From NCBI GenBank assembly GCA_964450715.1, contig CAYVFC010000004.1, positions 1-64,000 on the forward strand: 64,000 nt of DNA, given 5' to 3'. The stretch's first letter is position 1. The number at the start of each line of letters is the position of its first letter. The notes under the pieces are model-generated. The model was not told the origin of the DNA, did not search any database, and saw only the letters and a program-made list of their open reading frames with translations. Below are positions 17,316 through 25,632 of this stretch, one piece after another. This DNA is from CAYVFC01 sp964450715 (lineage in GTDB: Bacteria; Myxococcota_A; Polyangia; Polyangiales; JAFGIB01). The position numbers and the translations under genes were made by a program.

Positions 17316-17609
17316 CTACCAGCAACCGCCCCCGCCTCCGCGGCCTCCGCCTCCGCCTCCACCGCCCCCGCGGCCGCCCCTGCCGCCTTTGCCGCCACCT
17401 CCGCAACCCCCGCCTCCGCGGCCTCCGCCACCTCCGCGTCCGCGGCCTCCGCCGCCTCCGCATCCACCGCCGCGGCCTCCACCGCGGCCTCCACCGCCTC
17501 CTGCTCCCATGAACCCGCGCTGCAGGTTGCCGAGCAGATCTTCGGGATTGATCCCTTGCTGTTCGAGAACGTCCATCGCTCTCAACACGGTTTCCATCCA
17601 TTTCTTCAT
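17316..17609 (-). CDS. Gly/Arg/Cys-rich small peptide with helical leader
   Basis: Unrecognised. The first 33 residues (MKKWMETVLRAMDVLEQQGI, then NPEDLLGNLQ) look like an amphipathic helix with normal composition. The rest, to residue 97, is almost all glycine with scattered Arg, three Cys and a terminal Cys-Trp. AAGGAG at 17619-17624 lies nine bases before the ATG, so the start is well supported. The leader-plus-Gly/Cys-tail layout recalls microcin-B17-like precursors, and an ABC exporter and a SagB-type oxidoreductase are nearby, but no YcaO cyclase is visible. Alternatives are a Gly-rich structural or RGG-type nucleic-acid-binding protein. The Pro-rich antisense frame is a shadow. Confidence 0.6.
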   Translation of the reverse strand: MKKWMETVLRAMDVLEQQGINPEDLLGNLQRGFMGAGGGGGRGGGRGGGCGGGGGRGRGGGGGRGGGGCGGGGKGGRGGRGGGGGGGGGRGGGGGCW

Positions 17610-17723
17610 AACGGCATTCTCCTTGTCATTGTTTGTTTGGTGTATCTCTCGAGCGCTGTTGCCGGGCGCCCGCTACCTTCGTTTCATCAAGCGGTCAATG
17701 GTTGCCGAGCCGTGGCTGCAGCC

Positions 17724-17903
17724 GTAACCGTTCAGGGGGGGGAAGGGTGTATGAAACGACGGCGGCCAATCCATCCCGAAAAACCGGCTTTCGTCCTCGG
17801 ACCGCCTCGTCATGTACGTGAGTACACTCCTCGGCGGCCCTGCGGGCGCGCTCGGTTTTTCGGGCGCCTTGGCCGCCGTATGGTCCCGGGCCTGAACGCT
17901 TAC
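17724..17903. mobile_element. IS66-type miniature inverted-repeat element, copy 2
   Basis: Same element and orientation as at 4930-5110. Ends are GTAACCGTTCAGG (17724-17736) and the complement of GTAAGCGTTCAGG (17891-17903). The core hairpin from 17761 to 17877 is nearly identical. Differences cluster in the apical part, where paired bases change together (CCGGC/GCCGG becomes CCGCC/GGCGG; GGTAC/GTACC becomes TGTAC/GTACA), and the loop becomes GTGA. No flanking 8-bp duplication is visible (CTGCAGCC left, CCATCATC right), so this copy may be older or rearranged. It ends six bases from the ABC transporter stop codon. Confidence 0.85.
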
Positions 17904-17909
17904 CCATCA

Positions 17910-19847
17910 TCAGCTCATCCCTTTGAAGGCTCGCTCCAGCGGATCGAGCAGGCGCTCGGCCTCTGCCTCGGGGGGTATCGAGGGCCGCCCCGAGGGACGG
18001 ATAGGTCGAGTATAAATGGCCTCGGCCCGGGCCAGCACCTCCCGGTAGCGGGGCACGTTGTCGTACAGCTCCCGGTGGGTCCCCTCGGCGGCGATGCGCC
18101 CCTCGTCCAGGAACAAGACGCGGTCGGCCAGCAGGATGGTGGAGAGGCGGTGAGCGATGATGAGAACGGTGCGCCCACCCATCAGGGCCTGCAGCGACTC
18201 GTGTATCCGCTTCTCGGTCTCGACGTCCACCGAGCTGGTGGCATCGTCCAGGATCAGCACGCGGGGCGCGATGGCCAGCGTACGCGCCAGCGCCACCCGC
18301 TGCCGCTCGCCGCCCGAGAGCCGGCTGCCGCGCTCCCCGACCAGGGTGTGGTAGCCGTCGTCGAGCTGGGCGATGAAGCCGTCGGCCGCCGCCGCGCGAG
18401 CCGCCCGCTCCACCTCTTCCTGCGAGGCATCGGGCTGGCCGAAGGCGATGTTGTCCCGGACCGAGGCCGAAAAGAGCAGCGCCTCGTCGTCGACCACGCC
18501 CAGGGCGGCGCGCAAGCTGGCCGTGGATAGATCGCGTATATCACGGCCGTCTACCGTTATCGCGCCGCGATCGACCTCGTACATGCGGGTGAGCAGCCGG
18601 ACCAGCGTGGTCTTGCCCGAGCCGGTGGCGCCCACCACCACCGCGCTCTGGCCCGGCGCCAGGCGGAAGCAGACCTCGGAGAGCACCTCGGGGCCATCTC
18701 CGTAGGCAAAGCCCACCCGGTCGAAGACGATCTCGCCCCGCGGATCGACCAGGTCCTCGGCCCCGGGCCGATCGACGACCTGGGGACGGGCGTCGAGTAT
18801 CTCGAAGATGCGCCCGGCCGAGGCTGCCGATCGCTCGCTCATCATGATCAGCATCCCCAAGAGGCGGAAGGGCGTCTGCAGCAGGATGACGTAGGCGCTG
18901 AAGGCGACCAGCGTCCCTACCGTGGTCTCGCCCTGAATGGTGAGATAGCCGCCGTAGAGCAGCACCGCGGCCGTGGCCAGTCGCGGGAGGTTCTCGATGA
19001 TGGGCGCGTAACGGGCGCGCATGTCGTTCAGCAAGACGGCCGACCAGCGCATCCGCCCGGCCGCCCGGCTGAGCAGCCGGATCTGGTGGGCCTCGGCCGC
19101 GAACGACTTGACCACCTGTGCCCCGCTCACGTTTTCCTCCACGATGGTCGCCAGCTGCGCCAGGCGGTCCTGAGCGATCCAGAAGGCCGGCAGCACCACC
19201 CGGCGCATGCGGTAGGCCACCAGGAAGACCAGCGGCATGGGTACCAGGCAGACGATGGTGAGCGATACGTGCACGCTGAGCATGAGCCCGAGCGCGACCA
19301 GGAAGGAGACCAGCGATATCAGCACGAAGGGCCCGAAGACCAGGAACATCTGTACCGCACGGATATCCGAGTTGGCGCGCGAGATGAGCTGGCCCGACTG
19401 CACCCGGTCGAAAAAGCTCTGCGAGAGCCGGTTGATGTGCTGGAAGATGAGCGCGCGCAGGTCGAACTCGATCAGGTAGGCGACGCGGAAGAGCAGAAAT
19501 CGGTAGACAAAGGCCGCCCCGGCCCGCGCGACGGCCAGGGCGAGCAGCAGCCAGACGAAAAAGTCGAGCGAGGCCTGCCGTTCGATCAGCGCCCGGTCCA
19601 CCGCCTCCATTACCACCCGGGGGATGATCATCTGCAGCACCAGCCCGGCCAGCGCCCCGCCCAGCCCGAGCAAAAGAACCCGCTTGTGGGCCAACAGCAC
19701 CGGGCTCATGCGCCGCAGCCAGTTCTTGCTCTGGTCCGGATCCACCGAGGCGGTCGGCGCGGTATGGCGCGCCTCGACCGCCGGAGGCACGAAAGGCGGG
19801 CGGGGGGGTCGCGAAGGATCCACTTCGGCGCTGGGGGGCGGGGGCAT
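17910..19847 (-). CDS. ABC exporter, fused membrane and ATPase domains
   Basis: MsbA/ABCB-type half transporter. A Pro-rich cytoplasmic N-terminus (residues 1-45) precedes six membrane helices (about 50-330) and a nucleotide-binding domain. Seen: Walker A VVGATGSGKTTLVRLL, signature LSGGERQRVALARTLA, Walker B RVLILDDATSSVD, and the His of IAHRLSTI. The residue after Walker B is Asp, not the catalytic Glu, and the Q-loop reads GVVDDEALLF without its Gln. Such degenerate sites are typical of one half of heterodimeric exporters, but no partner gene is adjacent. Substrate is unknown; the Gly-rich peptide encoded downstream is a candidate. Confidence 0.88.
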   Translation of the reverse strand: MPPPPSAEVDPSRPPRPPFVPPAVEARHTAPTASVDPDQSKNWLRRMSPVLLAHKRVLLLGLGGALAGLVLQMIIPRVVMEAVDRALIERQASLDFFVWLLLALAVARAGAAFVYRFLLFRVAYLIEFDLRALIFQHINRLSQSFFDRVQSGQLISRANSDIRAVQMFLVFGPFVLISLVSFLVALGLMLSVHVSLTIVCLVPMPLVFLVAYRMRRVVLPAFWIAQDRLAQLATIVEENVSGAQVVKSFAAEAHQIRLLSRAAGRMRWSAVLLNDMRARYAPIIENLPRLATAAVLLYGGYLTIQGETTVGTLVAFSAYVILLQTPFRLLGMLIMMSERSAASAGRIFEILDARPQVVDRPGAEDLVDPRGEIVFDRVGFAYGDGPEVLSEVCFRLAPGQSAVVVGATGSGKTTLVRLLTRMYEVDRGAITVDGRDIRDLSTASLRAALGVVDDEALLFSASVRDNIAFGQPDASQEEVERAARAAAADGFIAQLDDGYHTLVGERGSRLSGGERQRVALARTLAIAPRVLILDDATSSVDVETEKRIHESLQALMGGRTVLIIAHRLSTILLADRVLFLDEGRIAAEGTHRELYDNVPRYREVLARAEAIYTRPIRPSGRPSIPPEAEAERLLDPLERAFKGMS

Positions 19848-20067
19848 GATGCGTAGCTGCCGGCTGCCGGTGCAGACTCCCCGCGAGCCGCGCTCGTGGT
19901 CGAGAAATGGGCCGCCATCCGGTCAGGGACTGGTGTTCGGCAGTATCAACCCCGAAAAAAAGGGCCGTCAACCCGAATCGGGGAGTCTGGACCTGCGGTG
20001 CCTACCGTTGGTATTTTGTCACCGCTCTGCTCTTACCCGTCACGCCTTGCCCAGGGGGACGAGAGAG

Positions 20068-20772
20068 ATGAACCGACAAGTTTACGACTGGATGGGGATA
20101 GGCACCGCCATGATTCTGGTAACCACCGCCTTCTGCTCGCAGCAAAGACACCGGGCCGAGCCCGCCGCCCCGTCTACCGCTTCCATCAGCTTGCCCGCGC
20201 CCGCGCGCGACGGCCGGGTTTCGCTGGAAGAGGCGCTGGCGGCCCGCAGGTCGGTGCGGAGCAGCGGCCGAGCGCCCTTGAGCCTGGCCGAGGTGTCGCA
20301 GCTGCTCTGGGCCGCGCAGGGCAAGACCGACAACCGCGGGTTCCGGACCGCTCCCTCGGCCGGGGCGCTGTATCCGCTCGAGCTGTACCTGGCCGCCGCC
20401 CGGGTCACCGGCCTGAAGCCGGGCATCTATCGCTACCGGCCGGAGACCCACGCCCTGGACCGGGTGGGCGAGGGCGACCGGAGCGCGGATCTGCGCCGGG
20501 CCGCGCTCAACCAGCGCTCGCTGGGCGAGGCGGCGGCGGTGGTGGTGATGGCCGCGGTTTACGGGCGGGTCACGGGCAAGTACGGCGATCGCGGGGTGCG
20601 CTACACGCAGATGGAGGCCGGGCACGCGGCGCAGAACCTCCTGCTGCAGGCCCAGGCGCTGGGACTGGGCGCCGTCCCCATCGGCGCTTTCAATGATGAA
20701 TCCATAAAAGAGATCGTGGGCGGCAACGCCGACGAGCGCCCGGTTTATCTCATACCGGTAGGGAGGCCCTAG
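20068..20772 (+). CDS. SagB-type nitroreductase-family oxidoreductase
   Basis: FMN-dependent dehydrogenase of the SagB/ThcOx group, whose characterised members oxidise azolines to azoles in modified peptides. Seen: LEEALAARRSVRSSGRAPLS near residue 55, FRTAPSAGALYPLELYLAA near 90, GIYRYRPETHAL, and MEAGHAAQNLLLQAQALGLG near 195, all family blocks. The ATG at 20068 begins with a short hydrophobic segment ending in TTAFCS, a possible lipoprotein signal, so the enzyme may be anchored outside the cytoplasm. Standalone homologues are common and have no known substrate. It is four bases upstream of the endonuclease IV gene. Confidence 0.85.
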   Translation: MNRQVYDWMGIGTAMILVTTAFCSQQRHRAEPAAPSTASISLPAPARDGRVSLEEALAARRSVRSSGRAPLSLAEVSQLLWAAQGKTDNRGFRTAPSAGALYPLELYLAAARVTGLKPGIYRYRPETHALDRVGEGDRSADLRRAALNQRSLGEAAAVVVMAAVYGRVTGKYGDRGVRYTQMEAGHAAQNLLLQAQALGLGAVPIGAFNDESIKEIVGGNADERPVYLIPVGRP

Positions 20773-20775
20773 TAG

Positions 20776-21648
20776 ATGAAATGGGTCGGCGCCCACGTGT
20801 CCACCGAGGGCGGAGTGCAGAACGCCCCGCTCAACGCCCGGGAGATCGGGGCCGATTGTTTCGCGATCTTTACCAAGAACCAGCGCCAGTGGAAGGCGAA
20901 GCCCTACGACGCCAAGACCATCGACGCCTTTCACCGCAACATGGAAGAGACCGGGCTCGCCCACGAGCGGGTGCTGGCGCACGACGGCTATCTCATCAAC
21001 CTGGGCAACCCGGACCGGGCCAAGCGCAAGCTCTCGGAGGAGGCCTTTCTGGACGAGCTCAATCGCTGTATTCAGCTCGGCCTGAGACTGCTGAACATCC
21101 ACCCCGGAGCCCACCTGGGAGCCATGAGCGAGGAAAAGTGCCTCCTGCAGATCGCGGGCTGCATCAACCGCGCTCTGAACAAGACCCGGGGCGTGACCGT
21201 GGTGCTGGAGAACACCGCCGGGCAGGGCTCCAACCTGGGCTACCGCTTCGAGCACCTGGCGCTCGTCATCGACGCGGTCGAGGACAAGAACCGCATCGGC
21301 ATCTGCCTGGACACCTGCCACGCCTTTGCCGCCGGATACGATCTGCGAACCCCGAAAGCGTACGCGCAGACCATGAAGGAGCTCGATTCCGCCGTGGGTT
21401 TCGCCTATTTGCGGGGCGTTCACCTCAACGACGCGGTCGCCGAGCTGGGCAGCCGCAAGGACCGCCACCGAAGCATCGGCCGGGGTAAGATCGGTCGCGA
21501 GGGCTTTCGCCTGCTGATGACCGATCCCCGCTTCGAAGACCTCCCGTTGGTGCTGGAGACCGACGACGAGGGCCTGTGGCCGAAGGAGATACGAATGCTG
21601 CGGGGCTTCGCCAAACCACGGGCGAAGCGAGCAAAGCTACGGGGGTGA
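20776..21648 (+). CDS. nfo: Endonuclease IV (AP endonuclease)
   Basis: Zinc-dependent endonuclease that cuts DNA 5' of abasic sites in base-excision repair. Seen: MKWVGAHVSTEGGV with the first zinc His; FAIFTKNQRQWKAK; LINLGNP; NIHPGAHLG near residue 113; VVLENTAGQGSNLGYRFEHL with the metal Glu; GICLDTCHAFAAGYD near 175; and a later HLNDAVAELGSRKDRH. All match the Nfo family. At 290 residues the length is normal. ATG follows three bases after the SagB-type gene stop. Confidence 0.93.
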   Translation: MKWVGAHVSTEGGVQNAPLNAREIGADCFAIFTKNQRQWKAKPYDAKTIDAFHRNMEETGLAHERVLAHDGYLINLGNPDRAKRKLSEEAFLDELNRCIQLGLRLLNIHPGAHLGAMSEEKCLLQIAGCINRALNKTRGVTVVLENTAGQGSNLGYRFEHLALVIDAVEDKNRIGICLDTCHAFAAGYDLRTPKAYAQTMKELDSAVGFAYLRGVHLNDAVAELGSRKDRHRSIGRGKIGREGFRLLMTDPRFEDLPLVLETDDEGLWPKEIRMLRGFAKPRAKRAKLRG

Positions 21649-21653
21649 ATGTT

Positions 21654-22589
21654 CTATTCCGCGATACGGAAACCCGCTGTCCGAAGTGATGATCGACCCC
21701 GGCGGCGCTTGTTCTTCTTGCTCCGGACGTACCGCTTGCGCTTCGGCGGTATCGGTTTCCACTTGAGGGTGAAGGTGGCCTTGGACCGGTACTTCAGCTT
21801 GGGTAACTTCCACCCCTGCTTGATCTCTTGCACCAGGCAATCGAGTTTTTCCGCCTCAACCGACCGCATGGGCAGTACTCCCAGCGCGATGAACCTGCCG
21901 CGGCGACCCGCGTAGGCCGTGATCTCGAAGCGGTCGCGCCTCCGGATCTCGCAGGTCTTGTAGGTCTCGCCCGCGTAGGACTTCATCGCCTCCACGATGG
22001 TGGCCGGGTCCAGCTCCTCCGTCTGCCGTCCCCGGTCGGGCTCCACGTTCATGCCCCACTCGATCTCGGTACGGTCGCGCCCGTCGGGCAAGGGTAGCTG
22101 CGTCTGCTCGACCACCTCGGTGATGCACTTTTCCAGCCGGCGATACCCGATGGTGGAGTGTATGGGGCGAGCCTCGCACACCCGGCCGTCCGCGCCCACT
22201 TTGATCCGGAAGTCGATGCGCCCGCCGATGAAACGTAAGCCCCGCGGGCGTTCGTTCATGCACTGCAGAAGCGCGTCGGTCCGCGTGTCCATGGCCTCCT
22301 GCACGTCGCCCCGGTTCAGGGAGCCGGTGATGCCTCTGACCCCCATGCCCCGGGAGGCCGTCTTCGCGGCCGAGGCGCAGATCCGGTCCTCGGCCGAGCC
22401 CTCGCCAGCCGATTGTTGCGCATCTGCAACAGAAGCGTCCGCCGCCTGCCCGGTCGCGGGCTCTGCAGGGGCGACGGTCTCGGGGGTGGGAGCAACCATT
22501 TTCTTGGGCGCCTGTGTGCCGCCGCAGCTGGCGCCGAGCAGCAGCGCTGGTATGACGATCCACGATGGATTGCCTGAGGGACGAAGCAT
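21654..22589 (-). CDS. AgmX/PglI-type lipoprotein
   Basis: Function unknown. Seen: a signal peptide with WIVIPALLLGASCGG (lipobox-like Cys near residue 23), a low-complexity Pro/Ala/Glu linker to about residue 65, two segments with the pattern in which a Cys is followed by a TonB-C-like strand pair (FRIKVGADGRVCEARPI and YRRLEKCITEVVEQTQLPLP), and a basic tail (KRKRYVRSKKNKRRRG). The AgmX/PglI C-terminal domain is a TonB-like fold found in many lipoproteins of myxobacteria and relatives. It is divergent from the acyl-CoA dehydrogenase gene. Confidence 0.75.
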   Translation of the reverse strand: MLRPSGNPSWIVIPALLLGASCGGTQAPKKMVAPTPETVAPAEPATGQAADASVADAQQSAGEGSAEDRICASAAKTASRGMGVRGITGSLNRGDVQEAMDTRTDALLQCMNERPRGLRFIGGRIDFRIKVGADGRVCEARPIHSTIGYRRLEKCITEVVEQTQLPLPDGRDRTEIEWGMNVEPDRGRQTEELDPATIVEAMKSYAGETYKTCEIRRRDRFEITAYAGRRGRFIALGVLPMRSVEAEKLDCLVQEIKQGWKLPKLKYRSKATFTLKWKPIPPKRKRYVRSKKNKRRRGRSSLRTAGFRIAE

Positions 22590-22622
22590 CGCTTCTGCGA
22601 GTTTATCGCCGTTCTTGCTCTA

Positions 22623-22651
22623 TTGAAATCGTCCCAGAATGAAGATTTAAT
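22623..22651 (+). promoter_or_regulatory. Sigma-70-type promoter of the acyl-CoA dehydrogenase gene
   Basis: TTGAAA (22623-22628) and TTTAAT (22646-22651) are separated by 17 bases. A start about seven bases later leaves a leader of roughly 40 bases containing AGAAGGAGGAG before the ATG at 22697. The local AT-rich composition contrasts with the GC-rich surroundings, which supports the call. Confidence 0.5.
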
Positions 22652-22696
22652 GCTTCGCTCTTTCAGAAAGGCTGCTGGAGCGAGAAGGAGGAGACC

Positions 22697-24568
22697 ATGG
22701 CCCTGAATCCGTTAGTGGACACCCGAGACAACCGCTTCGTGCTCTTCGAGCTGTTCGAGACCGACAAGCTCGGCAAGTACGAGCTGTACGCCGACTTCGA
22801 CCGGGCCACCTACGAGTCCACGCTCAATCTGGCCGAGAAGATCGCGGTTGATAAATTCTATCCGGCCAACGCCGAGTCGGACAAGGCCGGTTGCCAGTTC
22901 GATCCCGCCACCAAGGCCGTCACCGTGCCCGCCTGTATCAAGCCGGCCATCGAGGCCTTCAACGAGTCCGGATTCCTCACCCTCGCTCTCGGGTTTGACG
23001 ACGATGGATCGGGTATGCCCCACATCATCCGTACCGGCTGCATGGAGTACTTCATGGCCGGCTGCATGTCGGCTACCCTCTATCCCACGCTCTCCCTGGG
23101 CGCGGCCAACCTGATCCGGGTCTTCGGGACCGAGGAGCAGAAGAAGACTTATTTACAGAAGATCCACTCCGGCGAGTGGGGCGGGACCATGTGCCTGACC
23201 GAGCCCGAGGCCGGCTCGGACGTGGGCGCGCTCAAGTCCAAAGCGGTCTTGCAGCCCGACGGCACCTACCGCATCACCGGCCAGAAGATCTTCATCTCCT
23301 CGGGCGACAACGACCTGTACGCCAACATCATCCACCCGGTGCTGGCGCGCGTCGAGGGGGATCCCAAGGGGACCAAGGGCATCTCCATCTTCATCGTGCC
23401 CAAGATCCAAGTCAAGGAGGACGGGACGCTCGGCGAGCCCAACGACGTGGTCTGCGCCGGCATCGAGCACAAGATGGGCATCAAGGGCTCGGCCACCTGC
23501 ACCCTGAGCTTCGGCGACAACGACAACTGTGTGGGCTACCTGCTCGGCCAGCAGAAGGCGGGCATGAAGATCATGTTCCAGATGATGAACGAGGCCCGTT
23601 ACGACGTGGCGCTGCAGGGCCACGCGGTCTCCAGCGCGGCCTATATGCACGCGGTCACCTACGCCCGCAACCGCATCCAGAGCGTCGACATGACCCGCGG
23701 CAAGGATCCGGCGGCCAAGCCGGTTGCCATCGTCAGGCACCCCGACGTCAAGCGCATGCTCTTGTGGATGAAGTCCCGGGTGGAAGGCACCCGCATGCTG
23801 ATGTTCTACACCGCTCTGAACGCCGACATCGCGCACGCGGCGCAGGGCGACGAGGCCAAGGAAGCGCAGGGACTGGTCGAGCTTCTCATCCCCATCTGCA
23901 AGGCCGGCAGCACCGACAGCGGCGTGCTGGTGGCCTCCGAGGCCGTGCAGGTATACGGCGGATACGGATACATCTCTGAATATCCCGTCGAGCAGTACAT
24001 GCGTGACGCCAAGATCGCGGCCATCTACGAGGGCACCAACGGCATCCAGTCCATCGACATGACCATGAGGAAGATCCTCATGAACCCGGACCAGTTCAAT
24101 TACATGGTCCTGCGCAAGCGCATGGAAGATACTCTGGCCAAGGCCAAGGGCGTGGTCGATGACAAGTACATAGACCTGGTCGCCCGCGGCGCCAAGAAGG
24201 CCGACGAGGTATTGATGGCCCTGGGCAAGGAGCTCATGTCCGGGCGGGTCGACCGCGTGCTGGCCAACGCCACCCCGCTGCGCGAGGCCCTTTTCCTGCT
24301 CACCCTGGCCTGGCTGCACCTCTGGAGCCTGACCCTCACCGCGCCCAAGGCCAAGGAACTGGTCGGCGACGCCACCGGCGACGCTTTGCAGGCCAAGCTC
24401 GCGGGCGACCAGGAGGCCGCTTACTACCAGGGCAAGGTCCTCTCCTCCCAGTTCTTCATCGGCACCGAGTTCACCAGCTTCTTCGCCAAGGCCGACTATA
24501 TCCTCTCCGGCGACGCGGCAGTGACCGACGCCACCGAGGAGATCTTCACCGGCGCCCTGGAAGCGTAA
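22697..24568 (+). CDS. Acyl-CoA dehydrogenase, long form
   Basis: FAD-dependent dehydrogenase that introduces the 2,3-double bond in an acyl-CoA. Seen: an acyl-CoA dehydrogenase core with MCLTEPEAGSDVGALKSKA near residue 165 and TYRITGQKIFISSGDND; the catalytic-base region YEGTNGIQSIDMTMRKI near residue 445; and a C-terminal extension to 623 residues as in the broad-specificity AidB/FadE-like long forms (C-terminal domain PF12806). It is monocistronic, with a promoter upstream and a strong hairpin downstream. Substrate chain length is unknown. Confidence 0.92.
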   Translation: MALNPLVDTRDNRFVLFELFETDKLGKYELYADFDRATYESTLNLAEKIAVDKFYPANAESDKAGCQFDPATKAVTVPACIKPAIEAFNESGFLTLALGFDDDGSGMPHIIRTGCMEYFMAGCMSATLYPTLSLGAANLIRVFGTEEQKKTYLQKIHSGEWGGTMCLTEPEAGSDVGALKSKAVLQPDGTYRITGQKIFISSGDNDLYANIIHPVLARVEGDPKGTKGISIFIVPKIQVKEDGTLGEPNDVVCAGIEHKMGIKGSATCTLSFGDNDNCVGYLLGQQKAGMKIMFQMMNEARYDVALQGHAVSSAAYMHAVTYARNRIQSVDMTRGKDPAAKPVAIVRHPDVKRMLLWMKSRVEGTRMLMFYTALNADIAHAAQGDEAKEAQGLVELLIPICKAGSTDSGVLVASEAVQVYGGYGYISEYPVEQYMRDAKIAAIYEGTNGIQSIDMTMRKILMNPDQFNYMVLRKRMEDTLAKAKGVVDDKYIDLVARGAKKADEVLMALGKELMSGRVDRVLANATPLREALFLLTLAWLHLWSLTLTAPKAKELVGDATGDALQAKLAGDQEAAYYQGKVLSSQFFIGTEFTSFFAKADYILSGDAAVTDATEEIFTGALEA

Positions 24569-24582
24569 GCAGCCGCCGCGTA

Positions 24583-24605
24583 GGGGAGGGGCTTGCCCCC
24601 TCCCC
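24583..24605 (+). terminator. Strong GC hairpin after the acyl-CoA dehydrogenase gene
   Basis: GGGGAGGGG (24583-24591) pairs perfectly with CCCCTCCCC (24597-24605) around the loop CTTGC, 14 bases after the stop codon. There is no T-run behind it, so it is either a non-canonical terminator, an mRNA 3' stabiliser or a small dispersed repeat. It lies between convergent genes. Confidence 0.4.
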
Positions 24606-24681
24606 CGAAGACGGCAATCCGTCGCGCTCCGAAATCTGATCGAGTTATTTTGTCACGGACCCTAACTACCGCATTCCCGGT

Positions 24682-25593
24682 CTACGTCGTTTCCGAACTG
24701 CAGGCCTCGTCGCATCCACCGTCGATGGCTTTCGGCGCCGCGTAACAGTCACAGTAGTCGCGGTCCTCGCACTCATACAAGACGCCGTACATGTGCGCCC
24801 GGCACGCCCCGCAATGGCGGTACTGCTGATCGGTACCCAGACAGCAAGCGTCTATGCATTCACGCAGGATCAGCGCCGGATCGGGGCACGCGAGCTCGAA
24901 GAGCTCCGCGCGGTCCCGCAGGGCCAGCTCGACCGACCGGGTACAGGCGGGCTCGCAGGAATCGAAAAACGAACAATCGTCGTACTCGCCGTCGGGGTCG
25001 GTTTCTCTGAAGGAACAGTCCGCACTGCATCCATCCCCGGAGATATTGTTTCCGTCATCGCAGATCTCGGGTCCCTCCACCCAGTTGTCGCCGCAGTGGG
25101 GGCCGTGCGCCATGCAATCGGGCTCGCAGCTGTCGTAGCTGCCGTCATTTACCCCATCGTCGCAGATCTCGTCGGATTCGAGGTATCCGTTGCCGCAGTA
25201 CTCTTCGCGGGAGCAATCGGAGGTGCATCCATCGCCCGAGACGTTGTTTCCGTCGTCACAGACTTCGGGTCCGTCGACCCAGCCGTCTCCACAATGTAGC
25301 GCTCTTTCGTAGCAATCGGTGTCGCAGCCGCCATAACTGTTGTCATTCACACCGTCATCACAGGCCTCGTCACCGTTTACCTTGCCATCGCCGCAGTAAG
25401 GACCCAGCGCCAGGCAGTCATGTCTGCATCCGTTATAGCTGTTGTCATTCACACCATCGTCGCAGGCCTCTTCGTTCTCGACCATCGCATTTCCGCACTC
25501 CGAGAGATCTCCGCCCGCGCTGAAACACGCAAACAGGGACGGCACCATCAATCCCGCAAACAATTGCGCGCTGTGTTCCGCTACCACGACCAC
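24682..25593 (-). CDS. Secreted Cys-rich repeat protein (DUF4215 type)
   Basis: Extracytoplasmic protein of unknown function. From about residue 30 to 195 it consists of tandem repeats of the form CGDGxVxGxExCDDGxN; examples are CGDGWVDGPEVCDDGNN and CGDNWVEGPEICDDGNN. These are the myxobacterial Cys-rich repeats (DUF4215), presumably disulfide-bonded and binding calcium through their Asp/Asn. The C-terminal 100 residues carry additional Cys pairs (CEDRDYCDCYAAP). Start is uncertain: the GTG at 25593 and ATG at 25548 both give a weak, uncharged signal (MVPSLFACFSAGGD). The true signal may be frameshifted upstream. Confidence 0.72.
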   Translation of the reverse strand: MVVVAEHSAQLFAGLMVPSLFACFSAGGDLSECGNAMVENEEACDDGVNDNSYNGCRHDCLALGPYCGDGKVNGDEACDDGVNDNSYGGCDTDCYERALHCGDGWVDGPEVCDDGNNVSGDGCTSDCSREEYCGNGYLESDEICDDGVNDGSYDSCEPDCMAHGPHCGDNWVEGPEICDDGNNISGDGCSADCSFRETDPDGEYDDCSFFDSCEPACTRSVELALRDRAELFELACPDPALILRECIDACCLGTDQQYRHCGACRAHMYGVLYECEDRDYCDCYAAPKAIDGGCDEACSSETT

Positions 25594-25632
25594 CCCTGAC
25601 AGACATGGTAGCGCTCCGATGCCGGTTTGGCA

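Noticed and set aside
17389..17727. Pro-rich plus-strand ORF
   Set aside because: Complement of the Gly codons of the small peptide gene; the minus-strand frame has the ribosome site and normal leader.
18541..19971. 476-codon minus-strand ORF
   Set aside because: Alternative frame of the ABC exporter gene, Arg/Gly/Ala-rich as expected of a frame shadow.
24840..25480. Periodic DNA resembling an array of direct repeats
   Set aside because: The period reflects the tandem Cys-rich protein repeats; units vary in sequence and there are no unique spacers, so it is not CRISPR.
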